Assembly (NCBI GenBank): GCA_036971475.1
Contig: JBAIZL010000063.1
Span: forward strand, 1,773,290 to 1,837,289
Origin: Prosapia bicincta
Lineage: Eukaryota > Arthropoda > Insecta > Hemiptera > Cercopidae
DNA length: 64,000 bases
Direction: 5' to 3'
In this document: in pieces, positions 1-11,815 of the stretch
Numbering within the stretch: the stretch's first letter is position 1
Layout: the number at the start of each line of letters is the position of its first letter
Translations under genes and position numbers: made by a program
The notes under the pieces: generated by a model
The model's database searches: none
What the model was told of the DNA's origin: nothing
Seen by the model: the letters and a program-made list of their open reading frames with translations, nothing else

Positions 1-1359
1 GTTTAAGGGAAACATATAACGTGATAGTAAAGTTTCAAATTTAATATAATTCCAGACATAAAATATAGTTTCTCTATGTGTAAATTTAGCAGTCCTGTCC
101 AAATTTTAACGGTATATATTTTGTGCCATTAATTATTTTATCAATTTCTATTTAATTTGTTATTTCAGATTATACATGTTTAAGAAATATTTTTCTAGCA
201 ATACGTTTAGGTTTATTATAATTTTTTAAAATGTTTAATGGTTTTCCATTTTAAACTGAACCTAACTTTCAAACTATAGGCTATAACATTAGGAGTAGTT
301 AGTAGACTGTTACAAGTTACTGCAAGGAAACTAAACTTTCGTCATGGCTCAACAAAGGTGGTCAATTCGCTTCCAGCTTTAGTAAAATATCAGAGACAAA
401 AGACACATCTTTCTCTCATTCAACAAAACGGACTCCAATGGTTCGAGTTTTACGCTTCATTAGAGAAACATTAAAGGGATTTTATGGACGTGAAAGAAGT
501 GTAAAACGGTGTTTCAGCAAATCCCTTTGTATTGCTTAATTAAGGCTTTATAATTGTTCATAAAGGTAAATACAAAATCATCAATAAAATCAGCAGCACT
601 AATTTTGCAGCGGTAAGTGGGAAGACAATTATTTTTGTTCAAGTATCAGGGTTTAAGTTCGACTACTTTAATTTATAACAGGAAAGCGAATAGGGTTTGT
701 GTATTTCGCTTGCATTGGTAATGTGTTTCTATTATTGACATTTAATTATGAAGAGCCTGACTTATGTGTATATAAAATTATTAGCCCTCTCTCATAGGGA
801 AAATGTCGATTTATAAATTACTCTAAGGATCAAAGTTAAACTTTTAAACACATGTAACAAAATACGTAATCATAAAAGGAGTCTTCAAGGTGAATTCAAA
901 TATTTATTCCGTTTTCCCCATCACTCTCTACTTTTCCGTGAAATACAGGTGAACCTTTATAAAAAATTATATTATATATTTAGATCCACGATTGCCACAT
1001 CAGCTAACCTAAAATGTTATGTTTTTATTCTGTATTTGGCATCTGGAATATCCCTCTTTAGTGTGCAACAGTATTTTGCTAACAATACTGCACTCTACTG
1101 TTGCTGGTACCTACTTTCCATTACTGCTATTTGCTGGAGTAAGGGTCCCCATGTTCGTCACAGACTGCACCGAAATGTAATTAAAGAAATGAATCTTCAA
1201 GGACATATTAACACTATTAATTTATACGATTGCAATAATTTATCTATGATTTGAAGGTAATTTGGAGTTTTTAAAGTCCTACAAAGTTGCCTAAAGTGTT
1301 TGTAAAGATTCGGGGGTCAGTACTATACGAAAATTTTATTCTTTAATCAGAGTTTTTAT
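1..1359. other. AT-rich DNA without a recognised gene
   Basis: I see no domain, tRNA, long tandem repeat or transposon terminus here. One frame at 949-1254 on the plus strand is open for 101 codons but begins at GTG, is hydrophobic in its first half and matches nothing I recognise. In an AT-rich eukaryotic sequence a frame of this size without an ATG is weak evidence for a gene. Confidence 0.6.
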
Positions 1360-1850
1360 TTGAGGCCTACAAAAATGCATTTCTTTATTTTTGCATACCA
1401 TACAAAATAGATTTTTTCTTTAAAATAATTGAAACCAGCACCATCCTTATTTACAGCCTTAACAAGATTTTTGAATAGCCCTAATTCGATATGAAGTGGA
1501 GGGAACAAACTTTTTTTTCTTATTAACCAGTGGAACGTTTAATAAATTGTCTGTCCATTCACAAACTTAGTGACTTTTTAGACTAATATTTTGCCTTGTT
1601 CCGCTATTCCATTCACAGTTGTAGCAAAACCCTTATTACTCCTATCCATACCCCAATCTAACGGACGTCTAACACAGGTCTAACTACAAATATGACAAAC
1701 CCAGTAGTTGTCTTGATCTGGAACATTACAACCGAAATATAGTTCATAACATTGTACTGCAAATAAAGTAAAATTTCGTCGATGCTCTTTAAATGTCAAA
1801 TCATCACACACATAACAGATGTTATTCAGATCGTTTACGCACTTCATTAT
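1360..1850 (-). pseudogene. Decayed copy of a multicopy arthropod repeat protein (function unknown)
   Basis: On the minus strand an ATG at about 1850 opens a frame with a Cys-rich start (ICYVC, then CYELYFGC, DQD, CHIC). An in-frame TAG lies at about 1680-1682, the frame then resumes with TCVRR and continues to about 1585. Further down, at about 1360-1500, another stretch reads LFPPLHIELGLFKNLVKA and FNYFKEK. I recognise this order (N-terminal CYVC, then YFGCKVGDQD, then LPPLHIKLG..KNFVKA) as a family of uncharacterised proteins present in many copies in arthropod genomes, probably carried by a mobile element. The biochemical role is not known to me. The middle of the protein is missing and there are at least two stops, so this copy is dead. 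The 33-bp satellite begins immediately upstream of its ATG. Confidence 0.6.
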
Positions 1851-2204
1851 TTTACTCCATTCCTTGGATAATACTGTCCCAATCCTAATCCGTTTATTGG
1901 ATAATACTGTTTCTAGCTTGGTCCGTTTCATGGATACAACTGTCCCTATTTTACTCCATTCCTTGGATAATACTGTCCCAATCCTAATCCGTTTATTGGA
2001 TAATACTGTTTCTATCTTGGTCCGTTTCATGGATACAACTGTCCCTATTTTACTCCATTCCTTGGATAATACTGTCCCAATCCTAATCCGTTTATTGGAT
2101 AATACTGTTTCTATCTTGGTCCGTTTCATGGATACAACTGTCCCTATTTTAGTCCATTTCTTGGATAATACTGTCCCAATCCTGGTCCGTTTATTGGATA
2201 ACAC
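1680..2204 (-). other. Chimeric open frame: satellite peptide fused in frame to the pseudogene start
   Basis: A 174-codon minus-strand frame runs through about ten 33-bp monomers and passes without a stop into the ATG-containing start of the decayed repeat protein (MKCVNDLNN). It ends at the TAG around 1680. The satellite part encodes a repeated Lys/Arg-rich 11-residue unit of the type IGTVLSKKWTK. No promoter or splice evidence is visible, and the downstream protein is broken, so expression is unproven. The start codon of the frame is ambiguous. Confidence 0.4.
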
Positions 2205-5200
2205 TGTTTCAATCGTGGTTTAATAAATTTAACTGTGCCTATCTTAGCCCATTTCATGGATAATACTGTCCCATCCTGGTCCGCTTCTTGGATCATACTG
2301 TTTCTAGCTTGGTCCATTTCATGGATACAACTGTCAGTATCTGAGTCCATTTCTTGGATAACTCTGTCCCAATCCTGGTCCGTTTATTGGATCATACTGT
2401 TTCTAGCTTGGTCCGTTTAATGGATACAACTGTCCATATTTTAGTCCATTTCTTGGATAATACTGTCCCAATCCTAATCCGTTTATTGGATAATACTGTT
2501 TCTATCTTGATCCGTTTCATGGATACAACTGTCCCTATTTTAGTCCATTTCTTCGATAATACTGTCCCAATCCTAATCCGTTTATTGGATAATACTGTTT
2601 CTATCTTGGTCCGTTTCATGGATACAACTGCCCCTATTTTAGTCCATTTCTTGGATAATACTGTCCCAATCCTGGTCCGTTTATTGGATAACACTGTTTC
2701 AATCGTGGTTTCATAAATTTAACTGTGCCTATCTTAGCCCATTTCATGGATAATACTGTCCCATCCTGGTCCGCTTCTTGGATCATACTGCTTCTAGCTT
2801 GGTCCATTTCATGGATACAACTGTCAGTATCTGAGTCCATTTCTTGGATAATTCTGTCCCAATCCTGGTCCGTTTATTGGATCATACTGTTTCTAGCTTG
2901 GTCCGTTTCATGGATACAACTGTAACTATTTTACTCCATTCCTTGGATAATACTGTCCCAATCCCAATCCGTTTATTGGATAATACTGTTACTATCTTGG
3001 TCCGTTTCATGGATACAACTGTCCCTATTTTAGTCCATTTCTTGGATAATACTGTCCCAATCCTAATCCGTTTATTGGATAATACTGTTTCTATCTTGGT
3101 CCGTTTCATGGATACAACTGTCCCTATTTTAGTCCATTTCTTGGATAATACTGTCCCAATCCTGGTCCGTTTATTGGATAACAATGTTTCAATCGTGGTT
3201 TCATAAATTTAACTGTGCCTATCTTAGCCCATTTCATGGATAATACTGTGCCAATCCTGGTCCGTTTATTGGATCATACTGTTTCTGGCTTGGTCCGTTT
3301 CATGGATACAACTGTCCCTATTTTACTCCATTCCTTGGATAATACTGTCCCAATCCTAATCCGTTTATTGGATAATACTGTTTCTAGCTTGGTCCGTTTC
3401 ATGGATACAACTGTCCCTATTATAGTCCATTTCTTGGATAATACTGTCCCAATCCTAATCCGTTTATTGGATAATACTGTTTCTATCTTGGTCCGTTTCA
3501 TGGATACAACTGTCCCTATTTTACTCCATTCCTTGGATAATACTGTCCCAATCCTAATCCGTTTATTGGATAATACTGTTTCTAGCTTGGTCCGTTTCAT
3601 GGATACAACTGTCCCTATTTTACTCCATTCCTTGGATAATACTGTCCCATTCCTAATCCGTTTATTGGATAATACTGTTTCTATCTTGGTCCGTTTCATG
3701 GATACAACTGTCCCTATTTTACTCCATTCCTTGGATAATACTGTCCCAATCCTAATCCGTTTATTGGATAATACTGTTTCTATCTTGGTCCGTTTCATGG
3801 ATACAACTGTCCCTATTTTAGTAAATTTCTTGGATAATACTGTCCCAATCCTGGTCCGTTTATTGGATAACACTGTTTCAATCGTGGTTTCATAAGTTTA
3901 ACTGTGCCTATCTTAGCCCATTTCATGGATAATAATGTCCCATCCTGGTCCGCTTCTTGGATCATACTGTTTCTAGCTTGGTCCATTTCATGGATACAAC
4001 TGTCAGTATCTGAGTCCATTTCTTGGATAATTCTGTCCAAATCCTGGTCCGTTTATTGGATCATACTGTTTCTAGCTTGGTCCGTTTCATGGATACAACT
4101 GTCCCTATTTTAGTCCATTTCTTGGATAATACTGTCCCAATCCTAATCCGTTTATTGGATAATACTGTTTCTATCTTGGTCCGTTTCATGGATACAACTG
4201 TCCCTATTTTAGTCCATTTCTTGGATAATACTGTCCCAATCCTAATCCGTTTATTGGATAATACTGTATCTATCTTGGTCCGTTTCATGGATACAACTGT
4301 CCCTATTTTAGTCCATTTCTTGGATAATACTGTCCCAATCCTGGTCCGTTTATTGGATAACACTGTTTCAATCGTGGTTTCATAAATTTAACTGTGCCTA
4401 TCTTAGCCCATTTCATGGATAATACTGTCCCATCCTGGTCCGCTTCTTGGATCATACTGTTTCTAGCTTGGTCCATTTCATGGATACAACTGTCAGTATC
4501 TGAGTCCATTTCTTGGATAATTCTGTCCCAATCCTGGTCCGTTTATTGGATCATACTGTTTCTAGCTTGGTCCGTTTCATGGATACAACTGTCCCTATTT
4601 TAGTCCATTTCTTGGATAATACTGTCCCAATCCTAATCCGTTTATTGGATAATACTGTTTCTATCTTGGTCCGTTTCATGGATGCAACTGTCCCTATTTT
4701 AGTCCATTTCTTGGATAATACTGTCCCAATCCTAATCCGTTTATTGGATAATACTGTTTCTATCTTGGTCCGTTTCATGGATACAACTGTCCCTATTTTA
4801 GTCCATTTCTTGGATAATACTGTCCCAATCCTAATCCGTTTATTGGATAATACTGTTTCTATCTTGGTCCGTTTCATGGATACAACTGTCCCTATTTTAG
4901 TCCATTTCTTGGATAATACTGTCCCAATCCTGGTCCGTTTATTGGATAACACTGTTTCAATCGTGGTTTCATAAATTTAACTGTGCCTATCTTAGCTCAT
5001 TTCATGGATAATACTGTCCCATCCTGGTCCGCTTCTTGGATCATACTGTTTCTAGCTTGGTCCATTTCATGGATACAACTGTCAGTATCTGAGTCCATTT
5101 CTTGGAAAATTCTGTCCCAATCCTGGTCCGTTTATTGGATCATACTGTTTCTAGCTTGGTCCGTTTCATGGATACGACTGTCCCTATTTTACTCCATTCC

Positions 5201-7330
5201 TTGGATAATACTGTCCCAATCCTAATCCGTTTATTGGATAATACTGTTTCTATCTTGGTCCGTTTCATGGATACAACTGTCCCTATTTTAGTCCATTTCT
5301 TGGATAATACTGTCCCAATCCTAATCCGTTTATTGGATTATACCGTTTCTATCTTGGTCCGTTTCATGGATACAACTGTCCTTATTTTAGTTCATTTCTT
5401 GGATAATACTGTCCCAATCCTAATCCGTTTATGGGATAATACTGTTTCTATCTTGGTCCGTTTCATGGATACAACTGTCCCTATTTTAGTCCATTTCTTG
5501 GATAATACTGTCCCAATCCTAAGCCGTTTATTGGATAATACTGTTTCTATCTTGGTCCGTTTCATGGATACAACTGTCCCTATTTTAGTCCATTTCTTGG
5601 ATAATACTGTCCTAATCCTGGTCCGTTTATTAGATAACACTGTTTCAATCGTGGCTTCATAAATTTAACTGTGCCTATCTTAGCCCATTTCATGGATAAT
5701 ACTGTCCCATTATTGTCCGCTTCTTGGATCATACTGTTTTTAGCTTGGTCCATTTCATGGATACAACTGTCAGTATCTGAGTCCATTTCTTGGATAATTC
5801 TGTCCCAATCCTGGTCCGTTTATTGGATCATACTGTTTCTAGCTTGGTCCGTTTCATGGATATAAATGTCCCTATTTTACTCCATTCCTTGGATAATACT
5901 GTCCCAATCCTAATCCGTTTATTGGATAATACTGTTTCTATCTTGGTCCGTTTCATGGATACAACTGTCCCTATTTTAGTCCATTTCTTGGATAATACTG
6001 TCCCAATCCTAATCCGTTTATTGGATAATACTGTTTCTATCTTGGTCCGTTTCATGGATACAACTGTCAATATTTTAGTACATTTCTTGGATAATACTGT
6101 CCCAATCCTGGTCCGTTTATTGGATAACACTGTTTCAATCGTGGTTTCATAAATTTAACTGTGCATATCTTAGCCCATTTCATGGATAATACTGTTCCAT
6201 CCTGGTCCGCTTCTTGGATCATACTGTTTTTAGCTTGGTCCATTTCATGGATACAACTGTCAGTATCTGAGTCCATTTCTTGGATAATTCTGTCCCAATC
6301 CTGGTCCGTTTATTGGATCATACTGTTTCTAGCTTGGTCCGTTCCATGGTTACAACTGTCCCTATTTTACTCCATTCCTTGGATAATACTGTCCCAATCC
6401 TAATCCGTTTATTGGATAATACTGTTTCTAGCTTGATCCGTTTCATGGATACAACTGTCCCTATTTTAGTCCATTTCTTGGATAATACTGTCCCAATCCT
6501 AATCCGTTTATTGGATAATACTGTTTCTATCTTGGTCCGTTTCATGGATACAACTGTCCCTATTTTACTCCATTCCTTGGATAATACTGTCCCAATCCTA
6601 ATCCGTTTATTGGATAATACTGTTTCTAGCTTGGTCCGTTTCATGGATACAACTGTCCCTATTTTAGTCCATTTCTTGGATAATACTGTCCCAATCCTAA
6701 TCCGTTTATTGGATAATACTGTTTCTAGCTTGGTCCGTTCCATGGTTACAACTGTCCCTATTTTAGTCCATTTCTTGGATAATACTGTCCCAATCCTGGT
6801 CCGTTTATTGGATAACACTGTTTCAATCGTGGTTTCATAAATTTAACTGTGCATATCTTAGCCCATTTCATGGATAATACTGTCCCATCCTGGTCCGCTT
6901 CTTGGATCATACTGTTTTTAGCTTGGTCCATTTCATGGATACAACTGTCAGTGTCTGAGTCCATTTCTTGGATAATTCTGTCCCAATCCTGGTCCGTTTA
7001 TTGGATTATACTGTTTCTAGCTTGGTCCGTTTCATGGATACAACTGTCCCTATTTTAGTCCATTTCTTGGATAATACTTTCCTAATCCTGGTCCGTTTAT
7101 TGGATCACACTGTTTCTAGCTTGGTCCGTTTCATGGATACAACTGTCCCTATTTTAGTCCATTTCTTGGATAATACTGTCCCAATCCTATTCCGTTTCTC
7201 GGATCATACTGTTTCTAGCTTGGTCCGTTTCACGGATACAACTGTCCCTATTTCAGTCCATTTCTTGGATAATAATGTCCCAAATCCTGGTCCGTTTATT
7301 GGATAATACTGTTTCAAACTTGGTTTCATG
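1852..7330. repeat. Hierarchical satellite: 33-bp monomer, 99-bp triplet, 490-bp higher-order repeat
   Basis: The monomer is 33 bp. Three variants alternate, beginning TTGGATAATACTGTCCCAAT, TTGGATAATACTGTTTCTAT and ATGGATACAACTGTCCCTAT, and form a 99-bp triplet. A marker segment (GTGCCTATCTTAGCCCATTT) recurs at 2235, 2725, 3215, 3904, 4394, 4983, 5671, 6161 and 6849. The spacings are 490, 490, 689, 490, 589, 688, 490 and 688, which is 490 plus 0, 1 or 2 triplets (plus 1 bp once). The 490-bp unit fits 15 monomers: thirteen of 33 bp, one of 29 bp and one of 32 bp. Both strands stay open over long stretches only because 33 is divisible by 3 and the monomer lacks stops in some frames. Unit 490 is not divisible by 3, so the frame moves at every higher-order unit. 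I read this as non-coding satellite DNA. Confidence 0.95.
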
Positions 7331-8420
7331 GATGTAACTGTCCCTATTTTGGTCCGTTTCTTGGATATTACTGTCCAAATCCTAGTCCGTTTCTTGTATA
7401 ATACTTTTTCTAGCTTGGTACGTTTCATAAATCTTACTCTCCCAATTTTGGTCCGTTTCTCTGTCACAATACTGGTCCGTTTCTTTGTTATCACTGTTTC
7501 TATCTTGGTCCATTTCATGGATATAAATGTGCCTATTGTAGTCCGTTTCGTGGATAATACTATCCCAATTCTAGTCCGTTTCTTTAAAAATACTTTTTGT
7601 ATCTTGGCCTGTTTCATGGATATAACTCTCCCTATTTTAGTCCATTTCATGGATATTACTCTCCTAATCCTGGTACGTTCCCTGGCTATATCTGTCCTGT
7701 TTTAGCTCGTTTCTAAAAAATAACTGTCCCTATTTTAATTCGTTTCTCGGATACCACTGTCCCTATCTTGTTCCGTGTTTTGGATATAACTGTCCCTATT
7801 TTGTTTTTTTTTAATATAACTATACCTGATATAATCCGTTTCTTAAATATCACTGTCATATTCCACGGTCCGTTTCGTGGACGATACTGGTTCTATCTTT
7901 AACGTTTCAGGTATCTATACCTATTTTAGTATTTTATTTTGGATAACACTGTCCCAATCCGGGACCGTTCTTGAATATTACTGTTTGTATCTTGGTCCGT
8001 TTCATTATTAATACCTTATGTATCTTGCTCCAATTCATATATATAACTTCCCTATAGTCCGTATCTTGGATAATACTGTCATAATCGTGGTCAGTTTTGA
8101 TAATACCGTTTCTATCTTGGTTCGTTTCATGGATATAACTGTCCTATTTTGGTCCGTTTTTGTCGTAATATTGTCCCAGTCCTGTTCCATTTCTTGGATA
8201 ATACTGTTTCTATCTGTATAACTGTCTTTATTTTAGTCCGTTTCATGGATATAACTGTCCCTATTAAAATCCGTAACATGGGTAATTTTGTCCCTATCCT
8301 GGTTCGTTTCTTTTATAATACTTTTTCTATATTGGTCCGTTTCATGGATATAAATGACCCTATTTTGGTCCGTTTCTTGATATAACTGCCCCTATCTTGC
8401 TCCGTTTCTTGGACTCAGAT
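7331..8420. repeat. Divergent right edge of the 33-bp satellite (copy 1)
   Basis: Monomers continue to be recognisable (GTCCGTTTC, GGATAT/AACTGT, CCTATTTT) but carry many substitutions and small indels, and the 490-bp marker no longer recurs. This is the usual pattern of an array with a homogenised core and a decayed edge. The array stops at about 8420, at GGACTCAGATTTAC, where ordinary AT-rich DNA starts. The corresponding edge of the second block copy at 27710-28230 lacks about 600 bp found here between roughly 7650 and 8256. Confidence 0.88.
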
Positions 8421-10020
8421 TTACTTTTATATACAAATAAGAAATATATAACTAAATATAGAACCTCATTATTTGTTTTGAACCATCTAGTACCCAACAC
8501 GTATAATCAGGTTACTGAAGGTAATTAATACTATAAATAGTTCAACCTTATTTATACAATATTATAAATCACTTCACCTGAGATTAGTTGATCATTTCAC
8601 CTTAAGATAAACATTATTACGGTACATACCTATGTATATTTATAGCAGTGCATGTCCCGAACCTCGATTGAAACCAAATTATTGGACAGCTACGGACATA
8701 ACCTTATATGCTTTTTCTCGTCGCTGAGTTCACTATGTGAATCTGTTATGTGTAATAAGAGTTGGAGTAGTTATGCCGCGAGGTACTGCCCTCTATCGTA
8801 GCTATCGGAACTAGCTCTAAACTTTGCTTTTAGCTTTGAATAGAGATTACATTTTTAATGAAAAAAAATATAGTTATAACAGTTTTATGCAGAGGTAGCA
8901 GTGTTTCAATAATTCTATCACCCAAAAACTGTGCGGGAAAATCCTCCACAAAAACTGTGGGGGAAAATCCTGACGGCATATGTGAATTCAAGAAAGGTTA
9001 TTTTAGTCCATCACATATTTTGTTATGTGATCAATATATGCATTATGTAAATAGAGATATTGTCACAAATATAATTTTATTATTAGAAAATATTAATTTA
9101 TATACTTCAGTAGAATAAAATAAGAATTAATATATTGTAATATAAATGATTATGTATTATTATTATTCTATATCCAACAATATGTATTATAATAAAATGT
9201 TTTTTATTGTTTTATGTACGAATTATTTACTAATAAATATACGAAGTTCTGGTTAAAATTTTGATCTGATTTAAACATTATTTCAAGCGAAATTATTTAC
9301 TTTTTTTTAAGTATAAATGTTGAATCTCTGATTGCTGTAGTTAAATTACAGGTACGTCTTGTGGCCCAACTGTAAAATTTCCCTCTCAGAGATTTCATCG
9401 TAAAAAGAGTAATTTCGACGACTCAGGAATGGCGGCACTGTTGATACGACTTTACAAGTTCAACATTGTGTCTTGTCAACGGTACCACTTAGTTTTACCC
9501 TTCTTTCTTTTAAAGCACAACGAAGTATAGTTTATTTCAAAATATAATTAAAGTTATTATTAAATATCGCTCATTATCGGGAACTCATTTCACATACTTT
9601 AGCCCTTTGACAGGAAGCGAGCTCTCCTTCGTCCAGAAAGATAAATCCACCCCTGGCTGACCTAAACATATTCTTTATTCTCATCATAGAAATGTGAATA
9701 TTTATGGAAACAATTTTTTCATTTTATTCGAACAGTTAATAAATTGGAGGATAGCATAGCAACAATAATTATCTACAACAACAATTATTCCTACAAAAAA
9801 CACTACAAGAATAATTAGTCTACTACCCTAATATTACGGTCAAGTAAACGACTTGAAATTAAAAACCGAACTATTCTAAATGTATTCTGTTTGGACAGTG
9901 TATAGTAATATTTTTTCTACTAGAATTCAACTACAATGTTGTTTATGTAACTTGGAAAAACTGTATCTTGTTTCGTATTCCTGCTTTAAAAAAATCAGAT
10001 AGACAGACACACACAAGGAA
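8421..10020. other. Non-coding DNA between satellite and Helitron (copy 1)
   Basis: No recognised gene. The segment is matched by 28231-29805 in the second copy. A small tandem doublet (AAAACTGTGSGGGAAAATCC) lies at about 8922-8975 and is single in copy 2. A frame at 8858-9118 (86 codons) spans this doublet and is not conserved in copy 2, so I do not call it a gene. Confidence 0.7.
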
Positions 10021-10021
10021 A

Positions 10022-10029
10022 CCCACATA

Positions 10030-10107
<78 letters not shown>

Positions 10108-10125
10108 TATTTATATATATATTAT
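10022..10125. repeat. CA/TA microsatellite (copy 1)
   Basis: A run of about 80 bp of ACACAC with occasional ACAT steps, ending in a short TATATA stretch just before Helitron-related sequence. The same position in copy 2 is a compound microsatellite more than 400 bp long. Confidence 0.95.
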
Positions 10126-10149
10126 TTCACATTATTTTTTTTGTGGTTT

Positions 10150-11180
10150 TAATATCAGCATAAGTAGGAGGTCACGTAGGAGAGGGGTGGTTTTCAGAAA
10201 CAATGCAAACAGAAGAAGAGCTGTTGCTGAAAGCAATAACATTGCTCGACAAAATAACGTTGACAATAGTCCACCCTTCAGAAGAATATTACTACTTGAG
10301 AATAATATAGATTCACTTAATATAGGCTTGATGAATGAAGAATGCATGCATTGTGGGGTACTCCATTTTCAAGCCGAATTAATAATCATTCCATTTTGTC
10401 ACAATGGCTTAGTTTATCTACTACAGGCACAAACTCATGCAGGACTTAGATGTAAGTTTGAAAACGATTTGCAAGTGTTTAAAAGCATTAGACAGTACAA
10501 CAGTGTGATGGCTTTTGCCTTTTTTTTCCAGCTAAACAAGATATCCCTGTATGTGGTGATATTGATTTTAAAATTCAATGGCAAATCCATCGTTTTATAT
10601 CTGACTTACTACCCCAAACTAACGGAGATCCCTGTTATGACCCACTTTGCTTTATAGACACTTCCAAGGCAACTGAAATTCGACAAAGGCGCAATGAAAA
10701 CTATCACTTGAGACCTGATGTACTGGTAATATTAATTGAGATTTTATCTGAAAATTCATTCAGATTGCATATTGCGCAAATGTATAAAAATTTTTCAGAA
10801 GCAATGGCTCATCAAGAAGGTAATGAACTATAAATAAGATTTGTGGATAGTAATAATATGGATAGCCGCAGGTATAATATGCCCCCTGCAAATGAAATTG
10901 CAGGTATTTTAATTCAGTAGTAGGTGAGCCCACAGACCATAGACATGTAGCTGTTTACCATAAACATGGTTGCCCAAAACTACTTTCTGTTTTAAGTCCA
11001 CATTGTGATCCATTGTTAAAACCTTTATTATTTCCATTTGGGGAATCCGGATGGGATCATCAAAGAATCCACAACGGACCCCGTAGACAAACAGTTCGTC
11101 AACGGTTAACGATGTTGCATTTTACCCATATGTAGGCAGTTCGATGAGGCTTTTCTGGTACTTACTCAGCAAAAAAACCT
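10150..11180 (+). pseudogene. Helitron RepHel N-terminal region, copy 1
   Basis: An Arg/Asn-rich start is followed by NEECMHCGVLHFQAE, the usual N-terminal Cys motif of insect Helitron proteins, and by a stretch resembling the FKSIRQYNSVMAFAF segment. A frameshift near 10530-10545 moves the reading to the frame containing VCGDIDFKIQWQIH and FIDTSKATEIRQRRNEN. After the stop at 10833 the homology resumes in other frames (HRHVAVYHKHG, then LLFPFGESGWDHQRIH) up to about 11110. Copy 2 reads the same segments. This part precedes the nuclease and is thought to help DNA binding. Confidence 0.8.
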
Positions 11181-11798
11181 GTTCCAACCGTACATTGTTT
11201 GACATGTACACTAGAGTAGAATCAGAGATTCTAAAATTCATAAGAAATTACCAATCACAACTTCGTACTGAACACTATAGAGGACTACAAGAAAATCGGG
11301 CTTTTAAATCGGGCCCAATTAGAAAACTTCACGGCTGGTCGCATTGTCATATTACCTTCATCATTTGACGGGAGTTCAAGAAACGTGACTCAAGGATACC
11401 AAGACGCAATGTCAATTGTTCAAAAATTTGGAAAACCGGATATTTTTGTGACAATGATCTGCAAGCCACAGTGGTCAGAGATTCGTTCTGCACTAGAAAG
11501 ATCAGAAACACCTTCCGATCATACAGATATAGTGTCTAGGGTTTTTCTTGTGAAACTTAATAAAGTAAAAGGCTTGCCTCATTGTCACATGCTTCTCATC
11601 TTCGATAATGAGTCTAAATTATGGGATTCAACGGATATTGATCAATGTGTTAGTGCTGAAATTCCGAATGTAACCGAATTTCCTTGGCTTCATGAAATCG
11701 TGGTCCGTAATATGATTTATGGTGCAAAGAATCCCAATTTTCCATGCACGCGTAATGGAAAATGTTCCAAGAAACTACCCCAGGGAGTTCCTAAATGA
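11144..11798 (+). pseudogene. Helitron Rep (HUH endonuclease) domain, copy 1
   Basis: This region would nick one DNA strand during rolling-circle transposition. The second part, 11385-11798, contains the family signature QKFGKPDIFVTMICKPQW and, at 11580-11588, the HUH metal-binding pair in GLPHCHMLL. It is followed by HEIVVRNMIYG and the NPNFPCTRNGKCSKKLPQ segment. The upstream part (11144-11368) reads VESEILKFIRNYQSQLRTEH and is separated from the rest by a frame change. Both histidines are present here, whereas copy 2 has lost the second one. There is no ATG at the right place and the frame is cut at both ends, so it is a remnant. Confidence 0.9.
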
Positions 11799-11815
11799 AA
11801 ATATAGAGACCTATA

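Noticed and set aside
949..1254. 101-codon frame
   Set aside because: GTG start, no recognised domain, not supported by neighbours.
1819..7306. Long plus- and minus-strand open frames in the satellite as repeat-protein genes
   Set aside because: Monomer length divisible by 3 leaves both strands open passively; the 490-bp unit shifts frame and stops recur each unit. No start context or flanking gene structure.
8858..9118. 86-codon frame near the Helitron
   Set aside because: It depends on a small tandem doublet absent from copy 2, where the frame is broken.
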